Of a stretch of 12,929 nt of DNA, positions 1 through 6,710 are shown one piece after another (the stretch's first letter is position 1; each line of letters opens with the position of its first letter). Source of the DNA: Verrucomicrobiota bacterium (lineage in GTDB: Bacteria; Verrucomicrobiota; Verrucomicrobiia; Opitutales; Opitutaceae); NCBI GenBank assembly GCA_023457035.1, contig JAEWNN010000097.1, positions 1 to 12,929 of the forward strand, written 5' to 3'. A program made the translations under genes and the position numbers. Below the pieces are notes generated by a model. That model was given only the letters and a program-made list of their open reading frames with translations. It did not search any database and was not told the DNA's origin.

Positions 1-34
1 GCGCGAGGTGAGCGTGAACTGGAACAACGAATAG
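1..34 (+). CDS. 3' end of an upstream gene (partial)
   Basis: Reading from base 2, the frame gives REVSVNWNNE and then a TAG stop at 32-34. The codons end mostly in G or C, as in the other genes here. Only ten residues are visible, so no family can be named. The alternating polar and hydrophobic residues would suit a final beta-strand, but the protein ends in Glu rather than the aromatic residue usual for outer-membrane barrels. The start lies outside the window. Confidence 0.35.
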   Translation, partial: REVSVNWNNE

Positions 35-102
35 GTTTCGGGGGTGAGCTCGGGTAGTACGTTCATGGGGCCAGCACGTCGTTTCGCCGCCAATGCGAGG
101 CC

Positions 103-131
103 AATGTTTCCCCGAAGTCGAGGGAAACATT
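103..131 (+). terminator. 10-bp perfect inverted repeat, possible terminator or leader hairpin
   Basis: AATGTTTCCC (103-112) pairs perfectly with GGGAAACATT (122-131) around a 9-nt loop. It lies about 70 bp after the stop at 32-34 and about 100 bp before the start at 233. No T-run follows directly on the + strand; the next T-rich bases (CCCCCCTTTT) are some 15 nt away, so a classic intrinsic terminator is uncertain. It could also be an operator or a structured leader of the next gene. Confidence 0.4.
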
Positions 132-232
132 CCTCATCCCGGCCCCCCTTTTCGCCCCAGGCCGCCATCCGGCCGGCGTCGTCCCGGGGCGCCACCGCGG
201 CCCCCTGCATCCAAACTCGCACTTTGCGGTCG

Positions 233-1189
233 ATGCGCCAGCTTAGGCGCGTGGAACCCATCCGTCGTCTCCTGCTCTGCCCGGCCCTGCTCGCCCTGTT
301 CGCCCTGCCCGCCTCTGCCGAGAGTCCCCGCAGCGGCAGCACTGTCGATGATCAGGATGCGATCGCCATCCGCGGCATCTTCGACTTCCAGTTGCCCAAG
401 ATCGTCCGGCCCGACTCCCTGCGGTTCACCCTCAACCCGCAGTTCGGCGACATTGTGCACAAGGACTACGTGCGGATCCGCACCGGGATGCGCTACGCCT
501 TCTCGAAGCATCTGGAGGCGAGCGCCGAGGTCGTGCCGTACTTCAACAATTTCGGCAAAGGCGAGCGCGGCGTCGGCCTCGCGGAGTACCGCCTCGGGGC
601 CAAGTACCTGTGGCACAACCTGCTCGATCGCTACGTCGACACCGCCCTCGGCGCCACCGCCACGATTCCCGCCCCAGGTGCGCCCGAGGAACTCTCGATC
701 GGCACCACCCGCTTCACCCCCTTCCTCGCCTTCTCCCGTGATCTGAAGCACACCCACGGACTCGGCGCCTTCCTCAACCTCGGCTACGAGATCTTCGACT
801 CCGATCCGGCGCCGGGCCGGATCGCCCGCTACAGGCCCGCGCGCGACAACCTCATCGTCACCCCGGGCGTCGTGCTCCACCGGGCGCCTTGGCACTATAC
901 GCTGGCCACCGCGCTGCGTTCCACCGCGCTCGATGGCGAGGGCCGTGAGTATTTCAGCGTGCAACCTTCGGTGAGCTTCGAGGTACCCTCGCGCTGGATC
1001 CCCCGCGTCCCCGGCCGGCTCGTCGTCGGCGCCGGCTACGAGGCGATCTTCTTCCAGGGAGAAACCAAGCACCGCGTCACTTCGCGCCTCCGCTGGGACT
1101 TCGATTGGGCGAAGACTGCGCGTGATCTCGGCAACAACGTCCTCGAGAGCATGCCCTGGCGCAACGGCCGCCCCGCCGCCAAACCGTAA
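233..1189 (+). CDS. Exported beta-strand-rich protein, probable outer-membrane protein, function unknown
   Basis: The product is 318 residues from the ATG at 233. It begins with a signal peptide: an Arg-rich n-region (MRQLRRVEPIRR), a hydrophobic core (LLLCPALLALFAL) and an AxA-type site (PASA, then ES) near residue 29. The mature part has many short alternating strands rich in Tyr, Phe and Arg, such as VRIRTGMRYAFS, LEASAEVVPYF and AEYRLGAKYLW, which resembles outer-membrane barrel or transporter-like proteins of Gram-negative bacteria. I recognise no named family. The frame stays open upstream to 44, but that part is low-complexity Pro/Ser/Arg and would hide the signal peptide, so I reject it. 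A GTG at 251 is an alternative start that keeps the signal peptide. No clear ribosome binding site precedes either. The gene converges on pcm with 21 bp between the stops. Confidence 0.75.
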   Translation: MRQLRRVEPIRRLLLCPALLALFALPASAESPRSGSTVDDQDAIAIRGIFDFQLPKIVRPDSLRFTLNPQFGDIVHKDYVRIRTGMRYAFSKHLEASAEVVPYFNNFGKGERGVGLAEYRLGAKYLWHNLLDRYVDTALGATATIPAPGAPEELSIGTTRFTPFLAFSRDLKHTHGLGAFLNLGYEIFDSDPAPGRIARYRPARDNLIVTPGVVLHRAPWHYTLATALRSTALDGEGREYFSVQPSVSFEVPSRWIPRVPGRLVVGAGYEAIFFQGETKHRVTSRLRWDFDWAKTARDLGNNVLESMPWRNGRPAAKP

Positions 1190-1210
1190 CCGCGGCACAA
1201 TCACGGACGC

Positions 1211-1912
1211 TCAACCGATTCGGCGGGCATCGGCCTCCGCACCGACCAGCGGGACGAAACGCACCGCCAGCAAGCGCTCGTCGTGCAGCATCGACCCCCG
1301 CTTGGTGAAGCGGTGCAGCCACTGCTCGTACCGCCCGCCCAGCGGCACGACGATCCGCCCTCCCTCGGCCAACTGCTCGCCCCAGGCCCGTTCCACCGCG
1401 CGCGGCGCGGCCGTCACGATGATGCCGGCGAACGGGGCCCGCTCCGGCCAACCGCGGCGCCCATCCCCGATGCGCCAGGCCACATTCGCCACGCCGAGCC
1501 CGGCCAGCGTCGCCGCCGCCCGACCCGCCAACTCCGCCACGATCTCCATCGTGCACACCTCGCCCGCCAGACCGGCGAGCACCGCCGTCTGGTAGCCGCA
1601 GCCGGTGCCGATTTCCAGCACCCGATCGCCGGGAGCCGGCGCCAACAACTGGGTCATCAGCGCCACGATGTACGGCTGCGAGATGGTCTGCCCGTACCCG
1701 ATCGGCAACGGTTCGTCGGCGTAGGCCTCGGCGCGCAGCGCAACCGGAACGAACCGGTGGCGCGGCACCGCCTCCATCGCCGCCAACACCCGAGGGGCGA
1801 CGATGTCGCGGGCCGCCAACTGCTCCACGACCATCGCCCGGCGCTCGGCCCGCCGCTCCCCGGCGGACTCGTCGGGTTCCGGGCCGCCGAACACTGGATC
1901 AAGCATGCTCAT
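1211..1912 (-). CDS. pcm: Protein-L-isoaspartate O-methyltransferase
   Basis: This enzyme transfers a methyl group from S-adenosylmethionine to L-isoaspartyl residues in aged proteins, starting their repair in the cytoplasm. The 233-residue product is close to the usual family length. Family landmarks are in order: IVAPRVLAAMEAVPRHRFVP (residues 37-56), IGYGQTISQPYIVALM (71-86), SAM motif I VLEIGTGCGYQTAVL (98-112), an acidic residue ending strand 2 (E123), IIVTAAP (164-170) and GGRIVVPLG (184-192). Two ATGs, at 1912 and 1906, are equally possible; neither has a strong Shine-Dalgarno sequence. The frame extends upstream to 2251 but there it overlaps the divergent cheX gene and looks non-coding, so it is rejected. 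The family assignment is secure; the exact start is not. Confidence 0.95.
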   Translation of the reverse strand: MSMLDPVFGGPEPDESAGERRAERRAMVVEQLAARDIVAPRVLAAMEAVPRHRFVPVALRAEAYADEPLPIGYGQTISQPYIVALMTQLLAPAPGDRVLEIGTGCGYQTAVLAGLAGEVCTMEIVAELAGRAAATLAGLGVANVAWRIGDGRRGWPERAPFAGIIVTAAPRAVERAWGEQLAEGGRIVVPLGGRYEQWLHRFTKRGSMLHDERLLAVRFVPLVGAEADARRIG

Positions 1913-2114
1913 CAAGCTCGCTGCACGGTAGCTGCAACGCCCGTGCGGGCGAGCCGCGGCCGGACGGGCCCGTTCCCGTGCAGGGGGTTCCACCGGTATG
2001 CCGCCGCACTTTTCCCTTAGGTCCACACCACTTCGTCCGATTGTCACGCCTGCCCCGGAAAGCACACCGCCATCGCCCAACGTCGCTGGCAGGCGCCTCG
2101 CCGAGAATTCCACC

Positions 2115-2651
2115 ATGGCCGAAACCACTTTTCCCGACATCGAGACCCTCACCAAACTGCTCGAAAACGCGGTGCTGAAGGTCATGCAGACGACCGCCCA
2201 CATGGGCGCCAAGTACCTCAAGCGGCACTCCCGCGAGGAAAGCGACGGCACCCCGTTCTACAAGGCCGGCTCGCGCGACCCGCTCATCGTCGGCTCGGTC
2301 GGGTTCACCGGCGAGGCCAACGGCATGGTCTACCTCTACATGGAAATCGATCTGGCCGCCCAGATCGCCGCCGGTATCACCGGCATGACGACTGCCGAAC
2401 TGCTCACCACCGACAACGCCGACATCATCAAGGACGTCGTCGGTGAGATCACCAACATGACCGTCGGCACCTTCAAGAACGGCATCTGCGACCTCGGCTT
2501 CCAATGCAAGGTCACCCTGCCCACCGTGCTGCGCGGCTCGCAGTTGCAGGTCGAGGCCGTCGCCGGCGCGCAACGCTGGACCTTCGACTTCGAGGCGATG
2601 GGCCGCCCCATCGTCGCCGACCTTTTCATCCAAGAAGACAACGGCGCCTAG
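2115..2651 (+). CDS. cheX: CheX-type CheY-P phosphatase / chemotaxis protein
   Basis: The product has 178 residues. CheX proteins dephosphorylate phosphorylated response-regulator receivers such as CheY-P. The CheC/CheX/FliY active-site signature E-x2-N-x21-P is present exactly: E111 and N114 in DVVGEITNMTVGTF, then P136 in KVTLPTV. The fold pattern also fits, with an N-terminal helix (TLTKLLENAVLKVM), a strand pair (VGSVGFTGEANGMVYLYM, 59-76), a middle helix and the C-terminal strand WTFDFEAMG. The ATG at 2115 is chosen because family-like sequence begins there; the upstream extension to 1998 is Pro-rich. GAGAATT lies upstream as a weak ribosome binding site. It diverges from pcm across a 202-bp gap. 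No cheA, cheY or flagellar gene is in the window, so its target is unknown; one of the receiver proteins encoded nearby is conceivable (inference). Confidence 0.85.
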   Translation: MAETTFPDIETLTKLLENAVLKVMQTTAHMGAKYLKRHSREESDGTPFYKAGSRDPLIVGSVGFTGEANGMVYLYMEIDLAAQIAAGITGMTTAELLTTDNADIIKDVVGEITNMTVGTFKNGICDLGFQCKVTLPTVLRGSQLQVEAVAGAQRWTFDFEAMGRPIVADLFIQEDNGA

Positions 2652-2951
2652 GACCGCGATCAGTCGGTCGCGGATCGAATAGTCGAGCGACGAGGGCTGT
2701 GTGTCCTCGTTCTGGAGTGGCCGGCCGTACCGAAAGTACTGCGTCCGCGTCCTCGACGCTCGTCTCTCCTCTGCATCATCGTCCCGGGCCCGCCCCGCAG
2801 CGGGGGAGGCTCCTCCTCGCGCCCGGTTTCCACGGGCCTTCGGCTCCGCTCCTGCGCCGGGCACGCCGACAGAACGGGCGACACGCGAACACCGCCCGTG
2901 GCCTTCACTTCAAGCCAACGCCACGTTCCGGCGAACCTGGCGGTCGCCGGC
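2652..2951. other. Intergenic gap between convergent genes
   Basis: This 300-bp stretch separates the ends of two convergent genes, cheX (+) and the small ORF (-). Frames crossing it are Arg/Pro/Ser-rich with no family resemblance. It holds a short hairpin just after cheX and GC-rich self-complementary patches near 2795-2830 (for example GAGGCTCCTC). I see no promoter or RNA gene. Confidence 0.5.
2654..2673 (+). terminator. Short hairpin just after the cheX stop
   Basis: CCGCGA (2654-2659) and TCGCGG (2668-2673) form a 6-bp stem with an 8-nt loop, starting 3 nt after the cheX stop. There is no T-tract, so at best it is a weak terminator or an mRNA 3'-end stabiliser. Confidence 0.3.
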
Positions 2952-3206
2952 TCACCGCCCAGCCGCTGAACCGTCCATGCGTACCTGGTAGCCTTTGCCC
3001 AGGGCCCAGTTGCGGGCCGCCTTGCGATTGTTGAAGAGGATGGAGGTGAGCGGACGGGCATCGCTGGCGCTGACCAGACGAAAATGTCCATCCGCGATGG
3101 GCGAGACCACGGCCTCGCGATTGGGGTATGGGGACATCGAGTCCATCGTGCCGGGAAATCGGCCACGGTGGCGAACGGTTGAGCGGCGGCTGCCGTTTTG
3201 AGGCAT
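2952..3206 (-). CDS. Small hypothetical protein
   Basis: The frame encodes up to 84 residues. The C-terminal two thirds look like a real protein: balanced composition, GC-rich third positions and a compact pattern (GHFRLVSASDARPLTS, then ILFNNRKAARNWALGKGY). The first about 20 residues are Arg-rich and may be untranslated; internal ATGs at 3146 and 3137 give 65- or 62-residue products that begin closer to the good sequence. GAGGTG lies directly before the ATG at 3206 but is too close for ideal spacing. No signal peptide or membrane segment is seen. It is the last gene of the minus-strand block, 78 bp after the methyltransferase. I do not recognise a family. Confidence 0.5.
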   Translation of the reverse strand: MPQNGSRRSTVRHRGRFPGTMDSMSPYPNREAVVSPIADGHFRLVSASDARPLTSILFNNRKAARNWALGKGYQVRMDGSAAGR

Positions 3207-3284
3207 GCACCTCAGCCGCCCCCCGCTCCGCCCCGGGGCCGACGTCCGCCCCTGTGGCGACCACTTGGCGGCCCCGCCGGTTCC

Positions 3285-3869
3285 TCAGCACGGCCCCGCC
3301 AGACTGTAGGCAAACGCTGGAGGCAAATTGCCCCAGACCACCCGGCTGATGCGCACCTGCGCAAAATTGCCGCGCAAACGCGCATGGAACGCCCGCACCG
3401 CCGGGTGCCAGACCGCGTGCACGTAACCGAATCCGCAGAGCCGGCCATCGGGCTTCAGCGACGCCAGGATCTCCGTGGTGATCCGCTCACACACCGGTGG
3501 CGGCAGGCTCGCCCAGGGCAGGCCGCTCACCACCACGTCCGCCCGGCGGCAACCGCAACGGCGCAGGATCCCCCGCAGATTCTCGGCGGTGTCGTGGCAG
3601 ACCGTCACCGAAGGAAACCGCCTGGCGAGCAACTCCGCGTGGCGCGCATCGAGCTCGACCACGATCACCCGTGCCTGCGGATTCACGAAGTCGAGGATCT
3701 CCCGGGTGATCGCGCCAGTGCCTGCGCCCAGCTCCACCACCGTATCCGCATGCCACAGATCGGAGTAGCGCAGAACCTCGCGCGCCAACCGTCCCGAACT
3801 CGGCGCCACCGCCCCCACCGTCCGCGGCTTGCGCAGGAAGCCCGCGAGAAACTGGAGGTGTTCACGCAT
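3285..3869 (-). CDS. SAM-dependent methyltransferase, phospholipid N-methyltransferase-like
   Basis: The product has 194 residues with a class I Rossmann methyltransferase core. The N-terminus FLAGFLRKPRTVGAVAPSS (7-25) is the hallmark opening of the bacterial phospholipid N-methyltransferase (PmtA-like) family. It is followed by motif I VVELGAGTGAIT (44-55), an acidic strand-2 end VIVVELD (68-74), the motif-IV-like SGLPWASLP (115-123) and the family-typical tail VWGNLPPAFAY (178-188). Such enzymes methylate phosphatidylethanolamine toward phosphatidylcholine at the membrane surface; related rRNA adenine methyltransferases share the fold, so the substrate is an inference. The start at 3869 keeps the whole conserved N-terminus. 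It lies 69 bp after yraN on the same strand, so co-transcription is plausible. Confidence 0.8.
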   Translation of the reverse strand: MREHLQFLAGFLRKPRTVGAVAPSSGRLAREVLRYSDLWHADTVVELGAGTGAITREILDFVNPQARVIVVELDARHAELLARRFPSVTVCHDTAENLRGILRRCGCRRADVVVSGLPWASLPPPVCERITTEILASLKPDGRLCGFGYVHAVWHPAVRAFHARLRGNFAQVRISRVVWGNLPPAFAYSLAGPC

Positions 3870-3938
3870 CGCTGGCCGAGTCCAGGGCTCCGTAGGTCTG
3901 CTGTCGATGCGAAAGACCGCCCCACACCGCGCCCCGTC

Positions 3939-4376
3939 TCACCGCCGCGGCCGCAGCTCCTTCGGGAACAACGGCACGTTCGCGTGATGCCGCAGCGCCG
4001 TCCGCGCGCCGTCGACATGCTCGATCTCCACGATGTCGAAGCGGATCGTCAGCGGTCTCTCCACCAACTGCGCGAGGTAGGCCCGGCTCGCCCGGAGCAG
4101 CGCGCGCTTCTTGCGCCGGTTGACCGCCTGATACCCGCCGACCAGCGCATGCGCCGCCCGGGTCTTCACCTCGACAAAAACCAGCGCCTCGCCGTCGCGG
4201 CAGATGAGGTCGATCTCGTCGCGGCCGTGCCGCCAGTTGCGTCGCAGCACGGTGAACCCCAACTCCCGCTGCAGATGGGTCGCCGCGGCCGCCTCGCCCA
4301 TGGCACCGACACCCGCGCCGGTCCTGTCCCCGCCGCCCAGTCGTCGCTTCAGATTGCGAATCCACTCGCGCAGCAT
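3939..4376 (-). CDS. YraN family (UPF0102) predicted endonuclease
   Basis: The product has 145 residues, slightly longer than the usual 120 or so because of a basic N-terminal extension (MLREWIRNLKRRLGG). Core signatures are all present: GEAAAATHLQRELGFTVLRR (27-46), NWRHGRDEIDLICRDG (47-62) and LVFVEVKTR (65-73). The pattern E28, E54-x-D56, E69-x-K71 matches the restriction-endonuclease-like active site of the Holliday-junction-resolvase-like superfamily. The family is near-universal but its cellular role is poorly defined; yraN often sits near rnhB, and here the two are separated by two kinase genes on the same strand. The gap to the upstream kinase is 104 bp. Family assignment is firm; nuclease activity is inferred from the motif. 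Confidence 0.92.
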   Translation of the reverse strand: MLREWIRNLKRRLGGGDRTGAGVGAMGEAAAATHLQRELGFTVLRRNWRHGRDEIDLICRDGEALVFVEVKTRAAHALVGGYQAVNRRKKRALLRASRAYLAQLVERPLTIRFDIVEIEHVDGARTALRHHANVPLFPKELRPRR

Positions 4377-4480
4377 GCCTCGGGATACGCCCGTCCCATC
4401 ATCGACTCAACCGTCGAAACACCCTCGCCCACGTTTTCCCGCCGCCCCCCCCCGGCCACCGCGACCCGGACGGGACCCGA

Positions 4481-6439
4481 TCAGGCGCCTTGGGCGAAGG
4501 CCGCGTCGAGGAACAGATCCGGCTCGCACCGGGCCGGTTCCGCCATCGTCCGCGCGACGCCGTCGAGCAGCCGCCGCGAGGAAAACGGTTTGAGCAGCAC
4601 CTCGCGCACGCCCATGCGCTCCAGTTCGCGCAGGTTGGCATCGGTCCCCTGTCCTGTAGCCACCATCACGCGCAGGTCGGGTTTGCTGCGACGCAGCGCC
4701 CAGACGAGAGTGAAGCCGTTCATGCCGGGCATCGCCAAGTCGGTGACGACCAGCCCGATCTCGGCGCGATGCCGCGCGAAGAGCGCCAGCGCCTCGCGCC
4801 CCTCGCTGGCGACGAGCACCTCGAAGCCCGCGCGCTCGAGGATCCGCCGGCTCAGCGTCAGGATGCTCTCCTCGTCGTCTACAACGAGGATACGCCCCAC
4901 CTCGCGCGGCGACACCTCAAGCCCGGCGGGCGGGGTCGGGGCAGTGTCGCTGGCGGCGAGGGCCCGCGGGAAACACAAGCTCACCCGCGTGCCTTGCTCG
5001 GCGTCGGGGCGGGCGCGCATCTGGCCGAATCCCCCATGGCTGCGCAGGACCCCGGCCACCCGGCACAGGCCCAAACCGGAGCCGTGCCCCGCGCCCTTGG
5101 TCGTGACAAACGGCTCCCAGGCATGGCTCGCCACGTCCGGTTCGAGCCCCTCGCCCGTGTCGTCGATGGTGATCTCCACGAAATCTCCCGCCTCCGGGGA
5201 GAAGAACGGGGTGGAAGGAACAACCGGGAAAGTGCGATTCCGCGCCGTGATCACGATGTGCCCCCCCTCCGGCATGGCATCGCGGGAATTGATCAACACG
5301 TTGATGAGCGACTGATGGATCTCCCCGGGGTCCCCGACGATGGGCCAAAGCGCCGAGGGAAGGTCGGCGCGCACAGCGATGTTCGGGGGGAACACCTCCG
5401 CCGCCAAGCGCGCGACCTCGCGCAGCAGATGGCGGGGCTGGAGGACCATCGCACAATTCTCGCTGCCTTGGGCAAACGTGAGCACCTGACGGATAACCGC
5501 CGCACCACGCTCGGCGCTGTTCTCGATGGTCCGCACCAATTCGCCGTTCTCCGCCGAGAGTTCCTGCTCGCCGAGGATGTTCGCCGCCATGGTGATGGGG
5601 GCGAGGATGTTGTTCAGATCGTGGGCGATGCCGCCGGCGATCGCCGCAAAGAGCTCGTTGCGTTGCTCGAGCAGCCGGTTCTCGAAGCCGGTCGTGCCGC
5701 CGCCGACGGGCTGGCGCGCGACCACATACCACATCTCCTCGGTCTCCAGCGGCAGGCCGGCGATCTGCAACTGATGCAGCGTCGCCTCGCCTCCGCGCGC
5801 CGGCGCGGGCACACTGCCTCGCCACGCCCGCCCGGCATGCAGGGCCTCGCTCAAGTCGGCCCAGCGCTCATCCCCGGCTTCCCAGATGGTGACCTCGCCC
5901 GCCTCGACCGCTTCGCTCCGCATCCCCACGAGCTCGAGGTACGCGGCATTGGCCCAGTGGAGCACGCCCCGCCGGTCGGCGATCGCCAGGGCGACCGGAG
6001 CCAGGCCCATCGCCCGATCGAGCCAGGCGGCGTGTTGCCGCGACTGCTGCTGCGCGCGGGCTTCGCGGTAGCGGAGAACCTCGCGGTCCAGCGTGATCGG
6101 CAACAACGCCAACGTCTCCACAAAAACCACCGCGCTGACCCCCGCCTTGGCCACCGCGAGCAACGCCTCGGCCTCGCTCGCGCGCACCACGAGCACGATC
6201 GGCAGCAACGGATCGCGTCGACGCAGTTCGGCCAGAGCGCTCGCCAGATGCAACCGCGCCACATTCCCGGTGAACAGGACCGCGTCCCAGCTCCCTGTCT
6301 CGAATTTTTTCCCGAGCGCGTCGCCATTGCGCACGATGGTCAGCTCGGCGGCGACACCGGCACGCTCCAGCTCGCGGCGCAGCGGGTTCAACTCCGCATC
6401 GCGGTGGGCCAGAACCAGGATTTTCCAAGGGGTAGACAC
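4481..6439 (-). CDS. Hybrid sensor histidine kinase with N-terminal pseudo-receiver, PAS and C-terminal receiver
   Basis: The product has 652 residues and starts with GTG at 6439, with CAGG upstream as a modest ribosome binding site. Domains in order: a receiver-like fold (1-125) lacking the acidic pair and the phospho-acceptor (DAVLFTGNV, with T57 where Asp is expected); a PAS domain (about 135-245); HisKA with H273 in IAHDLNN; HATPase with N-box INVLINSRDAM (N384), G1 DDTGEG (427-431) and G2 GHGSGLGL (451-458); then a complete receiver (516-630) with D521-D522, phospho-acceptor D567 in VVTDLAMPG, T595 and K617. No transmembrane segment or signal peptide is seen, so it should be cytosolic. 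Signal and partner are unknown, and no DNA-binding regulator is encoded nearby. A 271-bp gap separates it from the upstream kinase, so it may have its own promoter. Confidence 0.92.
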   Translation of the reverse strand: MSTPWKILVLAHRDAELNPLRRELERAGVAAELTIVRNGDALGKKFETGSWDAVLFTGNVARLHLASALAELRRRDPLLPIVLVVRASEAEALLAVAKAGVSAVVFVETLALLPITLDREVLRYREARAQQQSRQHAAWLDRAMGLAPVALAIADRRGVLHWANAAYLELVGMRSEAVEAGEVTIWEAGDERWADLSEALHAGRAWRGSVPAPARGGEATLHQLQIAGLPLETEEMWYVVARQPVGGGTTGFENRLLEQRNELFAAIAGGIAHDLNNILAPITMAANILGEQELSAENGELVRTIENSAERGAAVIRQVLTFAQGSENCAMVLQPRHLLREVARLAAEVFPPNIAVRADLPSALWPIVGDPGEIHQSLINVLINSRDAMPEGGHIVITARNRTFPVVPSTPFFSPEAGDFVEITIDDTGEGLEPDVASHAWEPFVTTKGAGHGSGLGLCRVAGVLRSHGGFGQMRARPDAEQGTRVSLCFPRALAASDTAPTPPAGLEVSPREVGRILVVDDEESILTLSRRILERAGFEVLVASEGREALALFARHRAEIGLVVTDLAMPGMNGFTLVWALRRSKPDLRVMVATGQGTDANLRELERMGVREVLLKPFSSRRLLDGVARTMAEPARCEPDLFLDAAFAQGA

Positions 6440-6710
6440 TGGAACCTGAAAGAGAAAGCCCGGGAAAGAGGGAGCGTGATTCCGGGGAGGACTAAAGGAA
6501 CTACCGACAAGTTATTCTCAACCGAGACCCCGGATTTTTCCGGCATTTTTCCCGCCCGGTCGCCTGCGACGATCCGGTCGCGCGACATAACCGATAGAGC
6601 GGAAAGCCGATCCCCGAAGTCGGACTCTTGCGGCCCGTCGGCCCCGGCCCGCGCACCAGTGCTCCGGAACTCGTCCCTCGACGCTCGACTCCCGTCCGCC
6701 GCGCTCCCGC
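6440..6710 (-). promoter_or_regulatory. Inter-kinase gap, candidate promoter for the hybrid kinase
   Basis: This gap is more AT-rich in its lower part (6500-6560) than its surroundings. On the minus strand, TTGAGA (6521-6516) lies 17 nt before CCTTTA (6498-6493), a plausible -35 but a poor -10. Two A-runs on the minus strand, one flanked by CCGG on both sides (near 6531-6545), give a tiny 4-bp stem. Nothing else is recognised. The gap argues that the hybrid kinase is transcribed at least partly on its own. Confidence 0.25.

Noticed and set aside
134..1204. A 356-codon minus-strand frame opposite the exported protein
   Set aside because: It is Gly/Glu/Ala-rich shadow coding. The + strand frame has a signal peptide and beta-strand pattern.
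1913..2251. Upstream extension of pcm
   Set aside because: It would run antisense through the start of cheX, has no conserved sequence, and family members begin near the ATGs at 1906-1912.
3198..5315. A 705-codon open frame on the + strand across the methyltransferase, yraN and the kinase 3' end
   Set aside because: It spans three well supported minus-strand genes and their gaps, with Arg/Pro/Ser-rich low-complexity sequence and no motif.
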